Under the pieces are notes generated by a model. The model saw nothing but the letters and a program-made list of their open reading frames with translations, was not told where the DNA came from and ran no database searches. Position numbers and translations under genes: made by a program. A stretch of DNA of 5,569 bases from Oscillospiraceae bacterium (GTDB lineage Bacteria > Bacillota_A > Clostridia > Saccharofermentanales > Saccharofermentanaceae): contig CADAXO010000114.1 in NCBI GenBank assembly GCA_902791885.1, forward strand, positions 1-5,569, written 5' to 3'. This document shows positions 1 to 5,569 of this stretch, in pieces (positions within the stretch are counted from its first letter, which is position 1; each line of letters starts with the position of its first letter).

Positions 1-1533
1 AATACGCAGTATGAGCTTTGTAATATCCTTCACGATCTTGATACTTCCGATGAGTTCTATACTGATGAGCTCGAGTTCTTTGATCAGGCTGCAGCCGAGT
101 TAAGTGAACTTTCTTCGGCTATGCTCACCGTTATGGTCAACTGCCCTTGTGCCGACGAACTGAAGGCCAAGTACGGCGAGATGATCTTCCGTAAGGCAGT
201 TAACCTTAAGCAGACGATATCTCCCGAGGTTATCGATGACTATGCCGAGGAGTCTTCTTTACAGAATGACTATTCACAGATCAAGTCGGAAGCGGAGATC
301 GAATTCGACGGCAAGAAGGTCAATCTAAGCCAGCTTTCCGTCTATCTTGAATCCACAAGAAGACAGACCCGTATCGATGCTCATAAGGCTCTTGATGAGT
401 ACTATATGAGTAAGAAGGAGACTTTCGATAAGATCTTCGACGATATGGTCAGGATCAGAACTAAGATCGCACATAAACTCGGCTTCAACTCATATACCGA
501 ACTCGGATATAAGATCATGGAACGCTATGACTACAATCCCGAGGACGTTGCCAAATTCCGTGATGCTGTATTGAGGTATATCGTTCCTTTGACGGCGCAG
601 ATCAGAAAGCTTCAGCAGGAGAGACTTGATGTCGATCAGCTGATGTTCTATGACCTGCCTACCATGTTTAAGAACGGCAATCCCGTACCGATCATTCCCG
701 GTGTAAGTTTAGGCGACGTAGCAGGTGAATTCTTTGCAAAGATATTCGGCAATAACCCGAGCTTCCTTGAGGTTTTGTCCGAGCACGGATTTACCGATCT
801 TCTTACAAGAGAGAATAAGTCCACAGGCGGATACTGCATGTATCTTGATGAGTATGCGATCCCTTTCATATTCATGAATGCCAACGGTACCGCTGATGAT
901 GTTGCCACTATTGTTCATGAAGGCGGACATGCATATGCCGCTGTGCAAAGTGCCGACGTATCTCCTTTCACCGAGTGCCTTTCTCCGACATTGGAGGCTT
1001 GTGAGATACATTCTACAGCTATGGAGTTCATGTCATATCCTTTCATGGAGATGTTCTACGGCGAGAAGGCCGAGCAGTACAGGGAACTTCATATGACTCA
1101 GGCTCTCCTGTTCCTGCCTTACGGCTGTATGGTGGATGAGTTCCAGCACATTATCTACGATAATCCTGATCTCGCTCCCGAAGAGCGTCACCTCGTTTGG
1201 AAAGGACTCGAGCAGAAGTATCAGCCTTATATCGTTTATGATGAGAACCATCCGTTCCATGCTTTAGGCGGCGCATGGATGAAGAAGGATCATATATTCG
1301 AGTCACCTTTCTACTACATCGATTATTGTCTTGCTCATATCTGCGCTTTGCAGCTTTGGAGTCTGTCGAGGGAAGATATGAAGGCGGCTTTGAATAAGTA
1401 CAATAAGCTCTGTTCTTTGGGAGGTACCGATACTTTCCTTAAGCTCCTTGATAAGTCGGGTCTTAAGAGTCCGTTTGATCTCAATGTAATTAAGCAGGTT
1501 GCATTCTCATGCAGCGAGTTTCTTAATCTATGA
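1..1533 (+). CDS. M3 family oligoendopeptidase (PepF-like), 5' end cut off by the window
   Basis: Zinc metallopeptidase, probably cytoplasmic, that would cut short peptides during peptide recycling. The frame is open from base 1, so the ATG at 121 is internal; 510 codons are visible and, from the usual family length of roughly 560, about 50 N-terminal residues are missing. Numbering from the first visible codon, the zinc-site HEGGH motif is at 306-310 (bases 916-930). The third zinc ligand is the Glu of CEIHS at residue 335 (bases 1003-1005), 29 residues after the first His, which is the spacing known for family M3. A HIFESPFYYIDY segment at 431-442 matches the conserved C-terminal substrate-binding region. 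LFLPYG and VDEFQH segments lie between them and are also typical. There is no signal peptide or membrane segment in the visible part. The stop overlaps the next start by 4 bases (ATGA at 1530-1533), implying translational coupling. Family assignment is secure; the peptide substrates are not known. Confidence 0.95.
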   Translation, partial: NTQYELCNILHDLDTSDEFYTDELEFFDQAAAELSELSSAMLTVMVNCPCADELKAKYGEMIFRKAVNLKQTISPEVIDDYAEESSLQNDYSQIKSEAEIEFDGKKVNLSQLSVYLESTRRQTRIDAHKALDEYYMSKKETFDKIFDDMVRIRTKIAHKLGFNSYTELGYKIMERYDYNPEDVAKFRDAVLRYIVPLTAQIRKLQQERLDVDQLMFYDLPTMFKNGNPVPIIPGVSLGDVAGEFFAKIFGNNPSFLEVLSEHGFTDLLTRENKSTGGYCMYLDEYAIPFIFMNANGTADDVATIVHEGGHAYAAVQSADVSPFTECLSPTLEACEIHSTAMEFMSYPFMEMFYGEKAEQYRELHMTQALLFLPYGCMVDEFQHIIYDNPDLAPEERHLVWKGLEQKYQPYIVYDENHPFHALGGAWMKKDHIFESPFYYIDYCLAHICALQLWSLSREDMKAALNKYNKLCSLGGTDTFLKLLDKSGLKSPFDLNVIKQVAFSCSEFLNL

Positions 1534-2954
1534 AACTTCCCGAAGAGTTTATCAACAGAATGAAGGATGAGATAGCGTCCTCCGAAGTAACGGAGGACGG
1601 TTTCTTTGAAAGCTTCGATAAAGACCCCATGAAGGGGATAAGGATCAACAAAAGAAAAGTATCTACCGAAGCCTTTAAAGATATCATGGACTGTCTTTGT
1701 CCTGATGAAGAAAATGAGCCTATACCGTGGTGTGACTGCGGGTTCTATACACGTAACGAGTCTTCCGGCAATTCACCTTATTATCATGCGGGAGCGATAT
1801 ATCCGCAGGAGCCTTCGGCCATGCTTCCGGGACAGGTCCTCGGGGCAAAGCCCGGTGATGTTGTTATGGATCTTTGTGCGGCTCCGGGCGGAAAAGCATG
1901 CAGGATAGCCGAAGACCTTAATGGCGAGGGTATCCTTATAGCCAATGAGATATCTGAGAACCGTGCAAAGGCCTTGCTCCGTAATATCGAGCGTATGGGC
2001 GTGAGCAATGCCCTGATCCTCAACGAGGATCCCATTAACATGAGAAAGTATCTTAAGGCTTCTGCCGATAAGATTATCGTCGATGCTCCCTGTTCCGGTG
2101 AAGGCATGTTCAGGCGTGATCCGTCTGCAGTAAAGAGCTGGGAAAGATACGGCCCGGGACCTTGTTCCGAACTTCAGGATTCTATCCTTGAGAGCGCAGA
2201 CATGATGCTTAAGCCGGGCGGTGATCTTGTTTATTCCACCTGTACTTTCGGTGTGCTCGAGGACGAGAACAGGATCCTTGATTTCCTTTCCAAGCATCCT
2301 GAATATAAGGTTGTTCCTCATCCGGAGATCAAAGGCGTAACTCATGCGGGTGAAGGTTCTTTGCTTCCGGGAAGCATGAGGATCTGGCCCCATATAAGTG
2401 AAGGCGACGGCCACTTCTGCGTTCATCTTAATAAGGGTGAATCGGAAGATGCCGAAGTGACGGTTATACCTTCATATATCGAGAATAAACCCAATAAGAA
2501 CATTAAAGAGAGGGAAGCCGTGCTCGCGTTTATGGCTGGCATACTTAACGAAGGAGCTCTTGATGAGTTTAAGAATAAGATGAAGTCGTTGATGATAAAG
2601 AACGGGCACGCAATGATCCCCTGTGCAGATGCGAAAGTCCTCAGGGATCTTGATGTTGTGAAGAACGGTCTTTATCTCGGTGAGTTTAAGGCGGGGAAGA
2701 CGCTTGTGTTTAATCCTTCTAATTCCCTTGCCCTTTCATTAAGAAAGGAAATGCTTGATCCGCAGGCAGTGATCGACTTTGATTACGATGATCCTGATGT
2801 CACAAGATATCTTAAAGGCGAGACGCTTACGTCTGAGCCCGGCAGCAAGGGCTTCGTCGTGATAACAGTCGGCGGTTTCCCGTTAGGCTTCGGCAAAAGA
2901 AGCGCAGACGGCATGATAAAGAATCTTTATCCCAAGGCATGGAGGTTGTTATGA
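1530..2954 (+). CDS. rsmF: RsmF/NOL1-NOP2-Sun family RNA cytosine-5 methyltransferase
   Basis: SAM-dependent enzyme that forms 5-methylcytosine in RNA; E. coli RsmF acts on 16S rRNA C1407, but the target here (rRNA or tRNA) is inferred only. The protein has 474 residues, similar to RsmF. SAM motif I is DLCAAPGGKA at 114-123, with Ala where Thr or Ser is usual after GGK. An acidic residue expected to contact the SAM ribose is near E140. Motif IV is DAPCSGEGMF at 185-194 with release Cys188, and motif VI is STCTF at 236-240 with nucleophile Cys238. The substrate-arginine region GMFRRDP follows motif IV. Residues from about 330 to 474 form the C-terminal RsmF-type RNA-binding (PUA-like) part, including a FNPSNSLAL segment at 394-402. 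The start is ATG 1530, overlapping the peptidase stop by 4 bases; no strong SD precedes it, so coupling is likely. It overlaps the next gene in the same way at 2951-2954. All catalytic residues are present. Confidence 0.93.
   Translation: MKLPEEFINRMKDEIASSEVTEDGFFESFDKDPMKGIRINKRKVSTEAFKDIMDCLCPDEENEPIPWCDCGFYTRNESSGNSPYYHAGAIYPQEPSAMLPGQVLGAKPGDVVMDLCAAPGGKACRIAEDLNGEGILIANEISENRAKALLRNIERMGVSNALILNEDPINMRKYLKASADKIIVDAPCSGEGMFRRDPSAVKSWERYGPGPCSELQDSILESADMMLKPGGDLVYSTCTFGVLEDENRILDFLSKHPEYKVVPHPEIKGVTHAGEGSLLPGSMRIWPHISEGDGHFCVHLNKGESEDAEVTVIPSYIENKPNKNIKEREAVLAFMAGILNEGALDEFKNKMKSLMIKNGHAMIPCADAKVLRDLDVVKNGLYLGEFKAGKTLVFNPSNSLALSLRKEMLDPQAVIDFDYDDPDVTRYLKGETLTSEPGSKGFVVITVGGFPLGFGKRSADGMIKNLYPKAWRLL
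1576..1599 (+). repeat. Perfect 9-bp inverted repeat (hairpin) within the start of rsmF
   Basis: CGTCCTCCG at 1576-1584 and CGGAGGACG at 1591-1599 pair perfectly around a 6-base loop (AAGTAA). The right arm contains GGAGGA, which resembles a Shine-Dalgarno core, but no start codon in a useful frame follows it. A T-rich stretch (TTTCTTT at 1601-1607) comes just after, giving a weak resemblance to an intrinsic terminator. It lies in rsmF codons 16-24, so coding constraint alone could also produce it. Confidence 0.6.
2941..2945 (+). promoter_or_regulatory. Ribosome binding site that sets the rdgB start
   Basis: GGAGG lies inside the last codons of rsmF, 5 bases before ATG 2951. An in-frame ATG at 2939 overlaps this SD and has no comparable SD of its own. 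Choosing 2951 also makes the protein begin MRIIIATGNKDK, with the beta strand and TGNKDK motif at the N-terminus as in RdgB proteins, and recreates the ATGA overlap seen at the previous gene junction. Confidence 0.85.
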
Positions 2955-3541
2955 GGATAATTATTGCTACAGGCAACAAAGATAAAGTAAGGGAGATCAA
3001 CGAGCTTCTTGAAGGCACTGACTTTGAAGCTGTATCCATGAAGGATGCGGGCATAACCTGCGATATCGTGGAAGATGCAGATTCGTTCAAGGGGAACGCA
3101 CTCATCAAGGCCGAGACTGTTGCAAAGTATACTGATGATTATGTGCTTGCAGATGATTCAGGTCTTTGCATAGATGCTCTGGACGGCGCCCCGGGGATCT
3201 ATTCCGCGAGATTCTGCGGAGAGGATTCCACATATGAGGAGAAGTTTAAGAAGATCTTCGAGATGCTTGCCGATGTGCCTGAAGAGAAGAGGACGGCACA
3301 CTTTACATGCGCTATAGCTGTCGTAAAGCCCGATAAGTCGCATTTCGCCGTAGAGGAATACTTTAACGGCGTGCTTCATGAGAAGCCTGCCGGAGCTAAC
3401 GGTTTCGGCTACGATCCGATCTTCTATGTACCGGAATACGGCATGACTTCGGCCGAGATGAGCCCGGAGCTTAAGAACAGTATGAGTCACCGCGGAAAAG
3501 CACTTCGAAAAGCTGTTGAACTTATATTGAAATCATGCTAA
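2951..3541 (+). CDS. rdgB: RdgB/HAM1 XTP/dITP pyrophosphatase
   Basis: Hydrolyses non-canonical purine nucleoside triphosphates (dITP, ITP, XTP) to monophosphate and pyrophosphate, keeping deaminated bases out of DNA and RNA. With the start at 2951 the protein has 196 residues, the normal family size. Motifs in order: ATGNKDK at 6-12 (phosphate-binding Lys), an acidic segment EDADSFKGNA at 41-50 corresponding to the metal-binding Glu region, ADDSGL at 67-72 with the catalytic Asp expected at D69, APGIYSARF at 80-88, FGYDPIF at 152-158 for base recognition, and SHRGKA at 179-184. The protein is soluble and expected to be a homodimer. It is translationally coupled to rsmF through the ATGA overlap at 2951-2954. 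Its last codons overlap a candidate promoter for the next gene, so the first transcription unit may end here, although I see no terminator directly after it. Nothing looks broken. Confidence 0.96.
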   Translation: MRIIIATGNKDKVREINELLEGTDFEAVSMKDAGITCDIVEDADSFKGNALIKAETVAKYTDDYVLADDSGLCIDALDGAPGIYSARFCGEDSTYEEKFKKIFEMLADVPEEKRTAHFTCAIAVVKPDKSHFAVEEYFNGVLHEKPAGANGFGYDPIFYVPEYGMTSAEMSPELKNSMSHRGKALRKAVELILKSC

Positions 3542-3544
3542 TAT
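3516..3544 (+). promoter_or_regulatory. Candidate sigma-A promoter with extended -10 for the ACT-hom unit
   Basis: TTGAAC (-35, 3516-3521) and TAATAT (-10, 3539-3544) are separated by 17 bases, with a TGn extended -10 at 3536-3538. Each hexamer matches 4 of 6 consensus positions. The predicted start is near 3551, giving a leader of about 47 bases before the ACT gene. The site overlaps the last codons of rdgB. The optimal spacing and TGn support it; the hexamers are only moderate. Confidence 0.55.
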
Positions 3545-3561
3545 ACACGGGTTGTAAACAA

Positions 3562-3594
3562 ATGTCCGCCGTGCGTGGACTGTCCGAGGAGTAA
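3562..3594 (+). CDS. Possible 10-codon leader ORF upstream of the ACT gene
   Basis: ATG 3562 opens a frame reading MSAVRGLSEE and stops with TAA at 3592-3594, three bases before the ACT-protein ATG and in the same frame. The two final Glu codons (GAGGAG) are also the Shine-Dalgarno of the ACT gene. No SD precedes ATG 3562, and the peptide has no run of Thr, Met, Ile or aromatic codons as a classical attenuator would. It could therefore be chance; it is listed because of its position in the leader of a biosynthetic unit. Confidence 0.2.
   Translation: MSAVRGLSEE
3564..3580 (+). other. Small leader hairpin before the ACT gene SD
   Basis: GTCCGC (3564-3569) can pair with GTGGAC (3575-3580), giving six pairs including one G-U, around a 5-base loop. 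It sits 5 bases before the GAGGAG ribosome binding site (3586-3591). A second GTCC at 3582-3585 repeats the left-arm sequence next to the SD. The stem is short and may have no function. Confidence 0.25.
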
Positions 3595-3597
3595 AAG

Positions 3598-4041
3598 ATG
3601 CCGGATCAAGTTGAGTATTATCTTGTAGATAAGAAAGTCCTTCCTGAAGTCTTTATCAAGGTTATGGAGGTAAAGCAGCGGCTTAACACGGGAGAATCGT
3701 CTTCTGTTAACGAAGCCGTGAGGAAGACAGGTCTGTCGAGAAGTGCCTACTATAAGTATAAGGATTCCGTGCTTCCTTTCTTCGAGGCAACAAACGGAAA
3801 GAAGGTAACACTTCTTATCACAGTTGAGAACTTTCAGGGAATACTCTCTTCGATAATCAATGTTATCTCGGCTACCAAGGCCAGCATATTGACTATCAAT
3901 CAGAATATTCCGATCAACGGTCTTGCAGATATATCAATATCACTTGATACAGCATCGATGTTCGGCTCCGTTGAGGACATAATGAATGATATCAACCGTA
4001 TCGCCGGCGTACGTAATTGCACGGTATTAAGCAGAGAATAA
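3598..4041 (+). CDS. HTH-ACT domain protein, UPF0735/PheB family
   Basis: Small probable regulatory protein of 147 residues, the usual length of the UPF0735 family that includes B. subtilis PheB. The N-terminus (YYLVDKKVLPEV at 7-18, then a VMEVKQRL helix) matches the family opening. Residues about 34-62 look like a helix-turn-helix, with GLSRSAYYKYKDSVLPF at 45-61. Residues about 69-145 form one ACT domain, including ENFQGILSSI at 77-86 and a NQNIPINGLADISIS strand-loop-strand at 101-115. ACT domains commonly bind amino acids, but the ligand here is unknown. GAGGAG at 3586-3591 is a good SD 6 bases before the start, and an in-frame stop at 3592-3594 excludes an upstream start. It lies 19 bases before hom, so the two are probably co-transcribed; the context suggests a role in threonine, methionine or isoleucine precursor control rather than phenylalanine. 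Family identity is firm, function inferred. Confidence 0.9.
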   Translation: MPDQVEYYLVDKKVLPEVFIKVMEVKQRLNTGESSSVNEAVRKTGLSRSAYYKYKDSVLPFFEATNGKKVTLLITVENFQGILSSIINVISATKASILTINQNIPINGLADISISLDTASMFGSVEDIMNDINRIAGVRNCTVLSRE

Positions 4042-4060
4042 GAAAAGAGGAAAAACAAAT

Positions 4061-5278
4061 ATGAAGTATATAGCTATTATGGGTTTCGGTGTTGTCGGTT
4101 CAGGTGTAGCTGAAGTGCTCTCCATGAACGAGGACAAGATCGCAAGACATGTAGGAGATAAGGTAAAGGTTAAGTATATCCTTGACTTAAGAGACTTCCC
4201 CGGAAGCCCTTTCGAGAAGCTTGTTACTCACGATGCTGATGAAGTCTTCAACGATCCTGAAGTTAAGGTTATGGTAGAGACGATCGGCGGCGCACGTATC
4301 GCTTATGAGTATACGAAGCGTGCTCTGTCTCTCGGCAAGAGCGTAGTAACGTCCAACAAGGAACTCGTTGCTACTCACGGTCCAGAGCTCATGGAGCTTG
4401 CAAAGAAGAATAACTGTATCTATCTTTACGAGGCTGCAGTAGGCGGCGGTATCCCGATCATCAGACCTTTGCACAGATGTCTTGCAGCTAACCGCGTAGT
4501 AAGAATTGCAGGTATCGTAAACGGAACGACGAACTATATCCTCACGAACATGAGAGATAACGGAGTTTCCTACGAGGAAGCTTTGAAGCAGGCTCAGGCT
4601 AACGGTTATGCCGAGGCAAATCCTACGGCTGACGTTGAAGGTATCGATGCACAGAGAAAACTTTCCATTCTCTCTTCAATCGCTTTGGACGGTACATATG
4701 TTGCTCCTTCCGAGATCAACACGGTCGGTATCTCAGCTCTTTCTCTCGATGATATTGAGTTTGCGGCAAAGATCGGATGTAAGGTTAAGCTCCTTGCTGT
4801 ATTTAACAACGGCGATGAGGGTTCTTCCTGCTACGTAGCACCTCATTTCGTAAGAGCTTCTTCAGTTCTTTATCCCGTAGAGGATGTATTCAACGCTATC
4901 GTTGTTGAGGGTAATGCTCTTGGTGAGGCTATGTTCTATGGTCAGGGCGCCGGCAAGCTTCCTACGGCTTCAGCTGTAGTAGGTGATATCCTCGAAGCTG
5001 TAATGCCCGTTGAGGCCGGTGCATATGCTCATAACTGGTCTGTTCCTTCCAGTGAGGGACGTGTAACGATCCCTTACGAGAAGGCAGCATCCAAGATCGT
5101 TGTCCGTGCTCCTCTGGCTTCTGCCGAGTCTGTTAAGTCGGCATTTGCTTCATATGAGACGGAAGTTGCCCTTGAGGAAGGCGAGTTCGCACTTTTCGTA
5201 AGAGGCATCAACAACGGCGATGTTGACGGTATCGTATCAGGTATCAACGGCGCCAAGTGGATGCATATGTACGAGTGA
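4061..5278 (+). CDS. hom: Homoserine dehydrogenase with atypical C-terminal region
   Basis: NAD(P)H-dependent reduction of aspartate semialdehyde to homoserine, the branch point to threonine, isoleucine and methionine; cytoplasmic. 405 residues. The Rossmann nucleotide site is GFGVVGSGV at 8-16. Conserved segments follow: TSNKELVATHG at 97-107 (Lys100), GGGIPIIRPL at 128-137, GIVNGTTNYILTNM at 151-164, and AEANPTADVEGIDAQRKL at 184-201 with the expected catalytic Lys200. GQGAGKLPTASAVVGDI at 294-310 closes the catalytic part. Residues about 340-405 occupy the place of the usual ACT domain but lack a recognisable DxPGVLA-type turn and are shorter than normal, so threonine feedback in cis is doubtful. 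GAGGA at 4047-4051, 9 bases before ATG, is the SD. The gene ends with in-frame tandem stops TGATAA (5276-5281) followed by an intrinsic terminator, so the C-terminus is not obviously a frameshift product. Confidence 0.96.
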   Translation: MKYIAIMGFGVVGSGVAEVLSMNEDKIARHVGDKVKVKYILDLRDFPGSPFEKLVTHDADEVFNDPEVKVMVETIGGARIAYEYTKRALSLGKSVVTSNKELVATHGPELMELAKKNNCIYLYEAAVGGGIPIIRPLHRCLAANRVVRIAGIVNGTTNYILTNMRDNGVSYEEALKQAQANGYAEANPTADVEGIDAQRKLSILSSIALDGTYVAPSEINTVGISALSLDDIEFAAKIGCKVKLLAVFNNGDEGSSCYVAPHFVRASSVLYPVEDVFNAIVVEGNALGEAMFYGQGAGKLPTASAVVGDILEAVMPVEAGAYAHNWSVPSSEGRVTIPYEKAASKIVVRAPLASAESVKSAFASYETEVALEEGEFALFVRGINNGDVDGIVSGINGAKWMHMYE

Positions 5279-5303
5279 TAATTCAGTTAAGAAATTAAAG
5301 AAT

Positions 5304-5333
5304 AAAGGCTGCAGCGGTTGCTGCAGCTTTTTT
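5304..5333 (+). terminator. Intrinsic terminator after hom, possibly bidirectional
   Basis: GCTGCAGC (5308-5315) and GCTGCAGC (5320-5327) form an 8-bp stem around loop GGTT. The stem can be extended by one G-U and three A-U pairs (5304-5307 with 5328-5331), and six T residues follow at 5328-5333. It lies 26 bases after the hom stop. On the minus strand the same stem is followed by a T-rich run (complement of 5291-5306), so it may also terminate the convergent gene that stops at 5383. Confidence 0.93.
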
Positions 5334-5382
5334 ATTATCCGGAATGATAGATGAATTAATCATAGAATACCTGTATATTGAA

Positions 5383-5569
5383 TTAGTTCCCGCTCAATTT
5401 GTTTCTCAGTTCTGAAAGAATAGTATCATAATCTCTGTGTTTGGCATCGGGAAATGCGTTAAGGAGTCGGCCGACACCGAAGTGTCTGTGACGGATGACT
5501 CTCTCGCGAAGCTCCTCGTACTTATCCTGGAGTTCTTTACGGCGAAGCTCAAGAGCATCTCGTGACTCT
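5383..5569 (-). CDS. C-terminal end of an unrecognised charged protein, cut off by the window
   Basis: On the minus strand a frame is open from the window edge for 61 codons and ends at TAA (complement of 5383-5385). No start is visible because the gene continues outside the window. The visible part is strongly charged: residues 1-25 (ALELRRKELQDKYEELRERV within it) look like an amphipathic helix or coiled coil. A GVGRLLNAFPDAKHRDYD segment at 31-48 and a final helix ending NKLSGN follow. Codon choice (GAG, CTT, CGT, AAG) resembles the neighbouring genes, supporting real coding. I do not recognise the family and assign no function. It converges on hom, with the shared terminator between them. 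Confidence 0.65.
   Translation of the reverse strand, partial: ESRDALELRRKELQDKYEELRERVIRHRHFGVGRLLNAFPDAKHRDYDTILSELRNKLSGN

Noticed and set aside
121..123. ATG at 121 as the start of the M3 peptidase
   Set aside because: The same frame is open back to base 1 and the upstream residues fit the family's N-terminal region; the true start is outside the window.
1592..1608. GGAGG at 1592-1596 as the SD of an internal gene
   Set aside because: No ATG or GTG follows at a suitable distance, and the TTG at 1606 is not in the rsmF frame. The sequence is the right arm of a hairpin within rsmF.
1773..2426. Long minus-strand open frame (217 codons) opposite rsmF
   Set aside because: It lies entirely across the conserved SAM and catalytic motifs of rsmF, has no recognisable protein features, and is best explained as a shadow of that gene's codon use.
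2939..2941. ATG at 2939 as the rdgB start
   Set aside because: It overlaps the GGAGG that serves ATG 2951 and adds four residues (MEVV) before the conserved MRIIIATGNK start.
3188..3195. CCCCGGGG palindrome in rdgB
   Set aside because: It encodes the conserved A-P-G segment and is too short and loop-less to suggest structure.
5341..5382. AT-rich spacer with an imperfect ATGAATTAATCAT palindrome
   Set aside because: The arms are only 4 bases, there is no associated promoter or gene start, and AT-rich spacers often contain such matches.

Overview
The window looks like an ordinary chromosomal stretch from a Bacillota (Firmicutes) bacterium, most likely class Clostridia. The reasons are the UPF0735/PheB-type ACT protein directly upstream of homoserine dehydrogenase, an M3 oligoendopeptidase of the type common in Bacillota, good GGAGG-type ribosome binding sites and mid-range base composition (judged by eye, not counted). 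I cannot name a genus.

Five plus-strand genes occupy positions 1 to 5278, and one minus-strand gene enters from the right edge. The first block (1-3541) holds three genes joined by two 4-base ATGA stop/start overlaps: a 5'-truncated M3 oligoendopeptidase, an RsmF-type RNA m5C methyltransferase and an RdgB/HAM1 nucleotide pyrophosphatase. This looks like one translationally coupled operon for peptide turnover, RNA modification and nucleotide-pool cleaning. The likely true start of rdgB is 2951, not the in-frame ATG at 2939.

The second block (about 3516-5333) is an amino-acid biosynthesis unit. A candidate sigma-A promoter with an extended -10 overlaps the end of rdgB. A short leader with a 10-codon ORF follows, then a small HTH-ACT protein (PheB-like) and homoserine dehydrogenase (hom), closed by tandem stops and a strong intrinsic terminator. 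The ACT protein probably has a regulatory role in aspartate-family or related amino-acid synthesis. The homoserine dehydrogenase has a complete catalytic part, but its C-terminal region does not show the usual ACT signature.

The right end (5334-5569) has about 50 bases of AT-rich spacer and then the last 61 codons of an unrecognised, highly charged minus-strand protein converging on the terminator. I saw no mobile element, CRISPR array, tRNA or rRNA, and no clear sign of a new defence or other exotic system. The points most worth checking are the unusual HSD C-terminus beside a free-standing ACT protein, the intragenic hairpin at the start of rsmF, and the small leader ORF.
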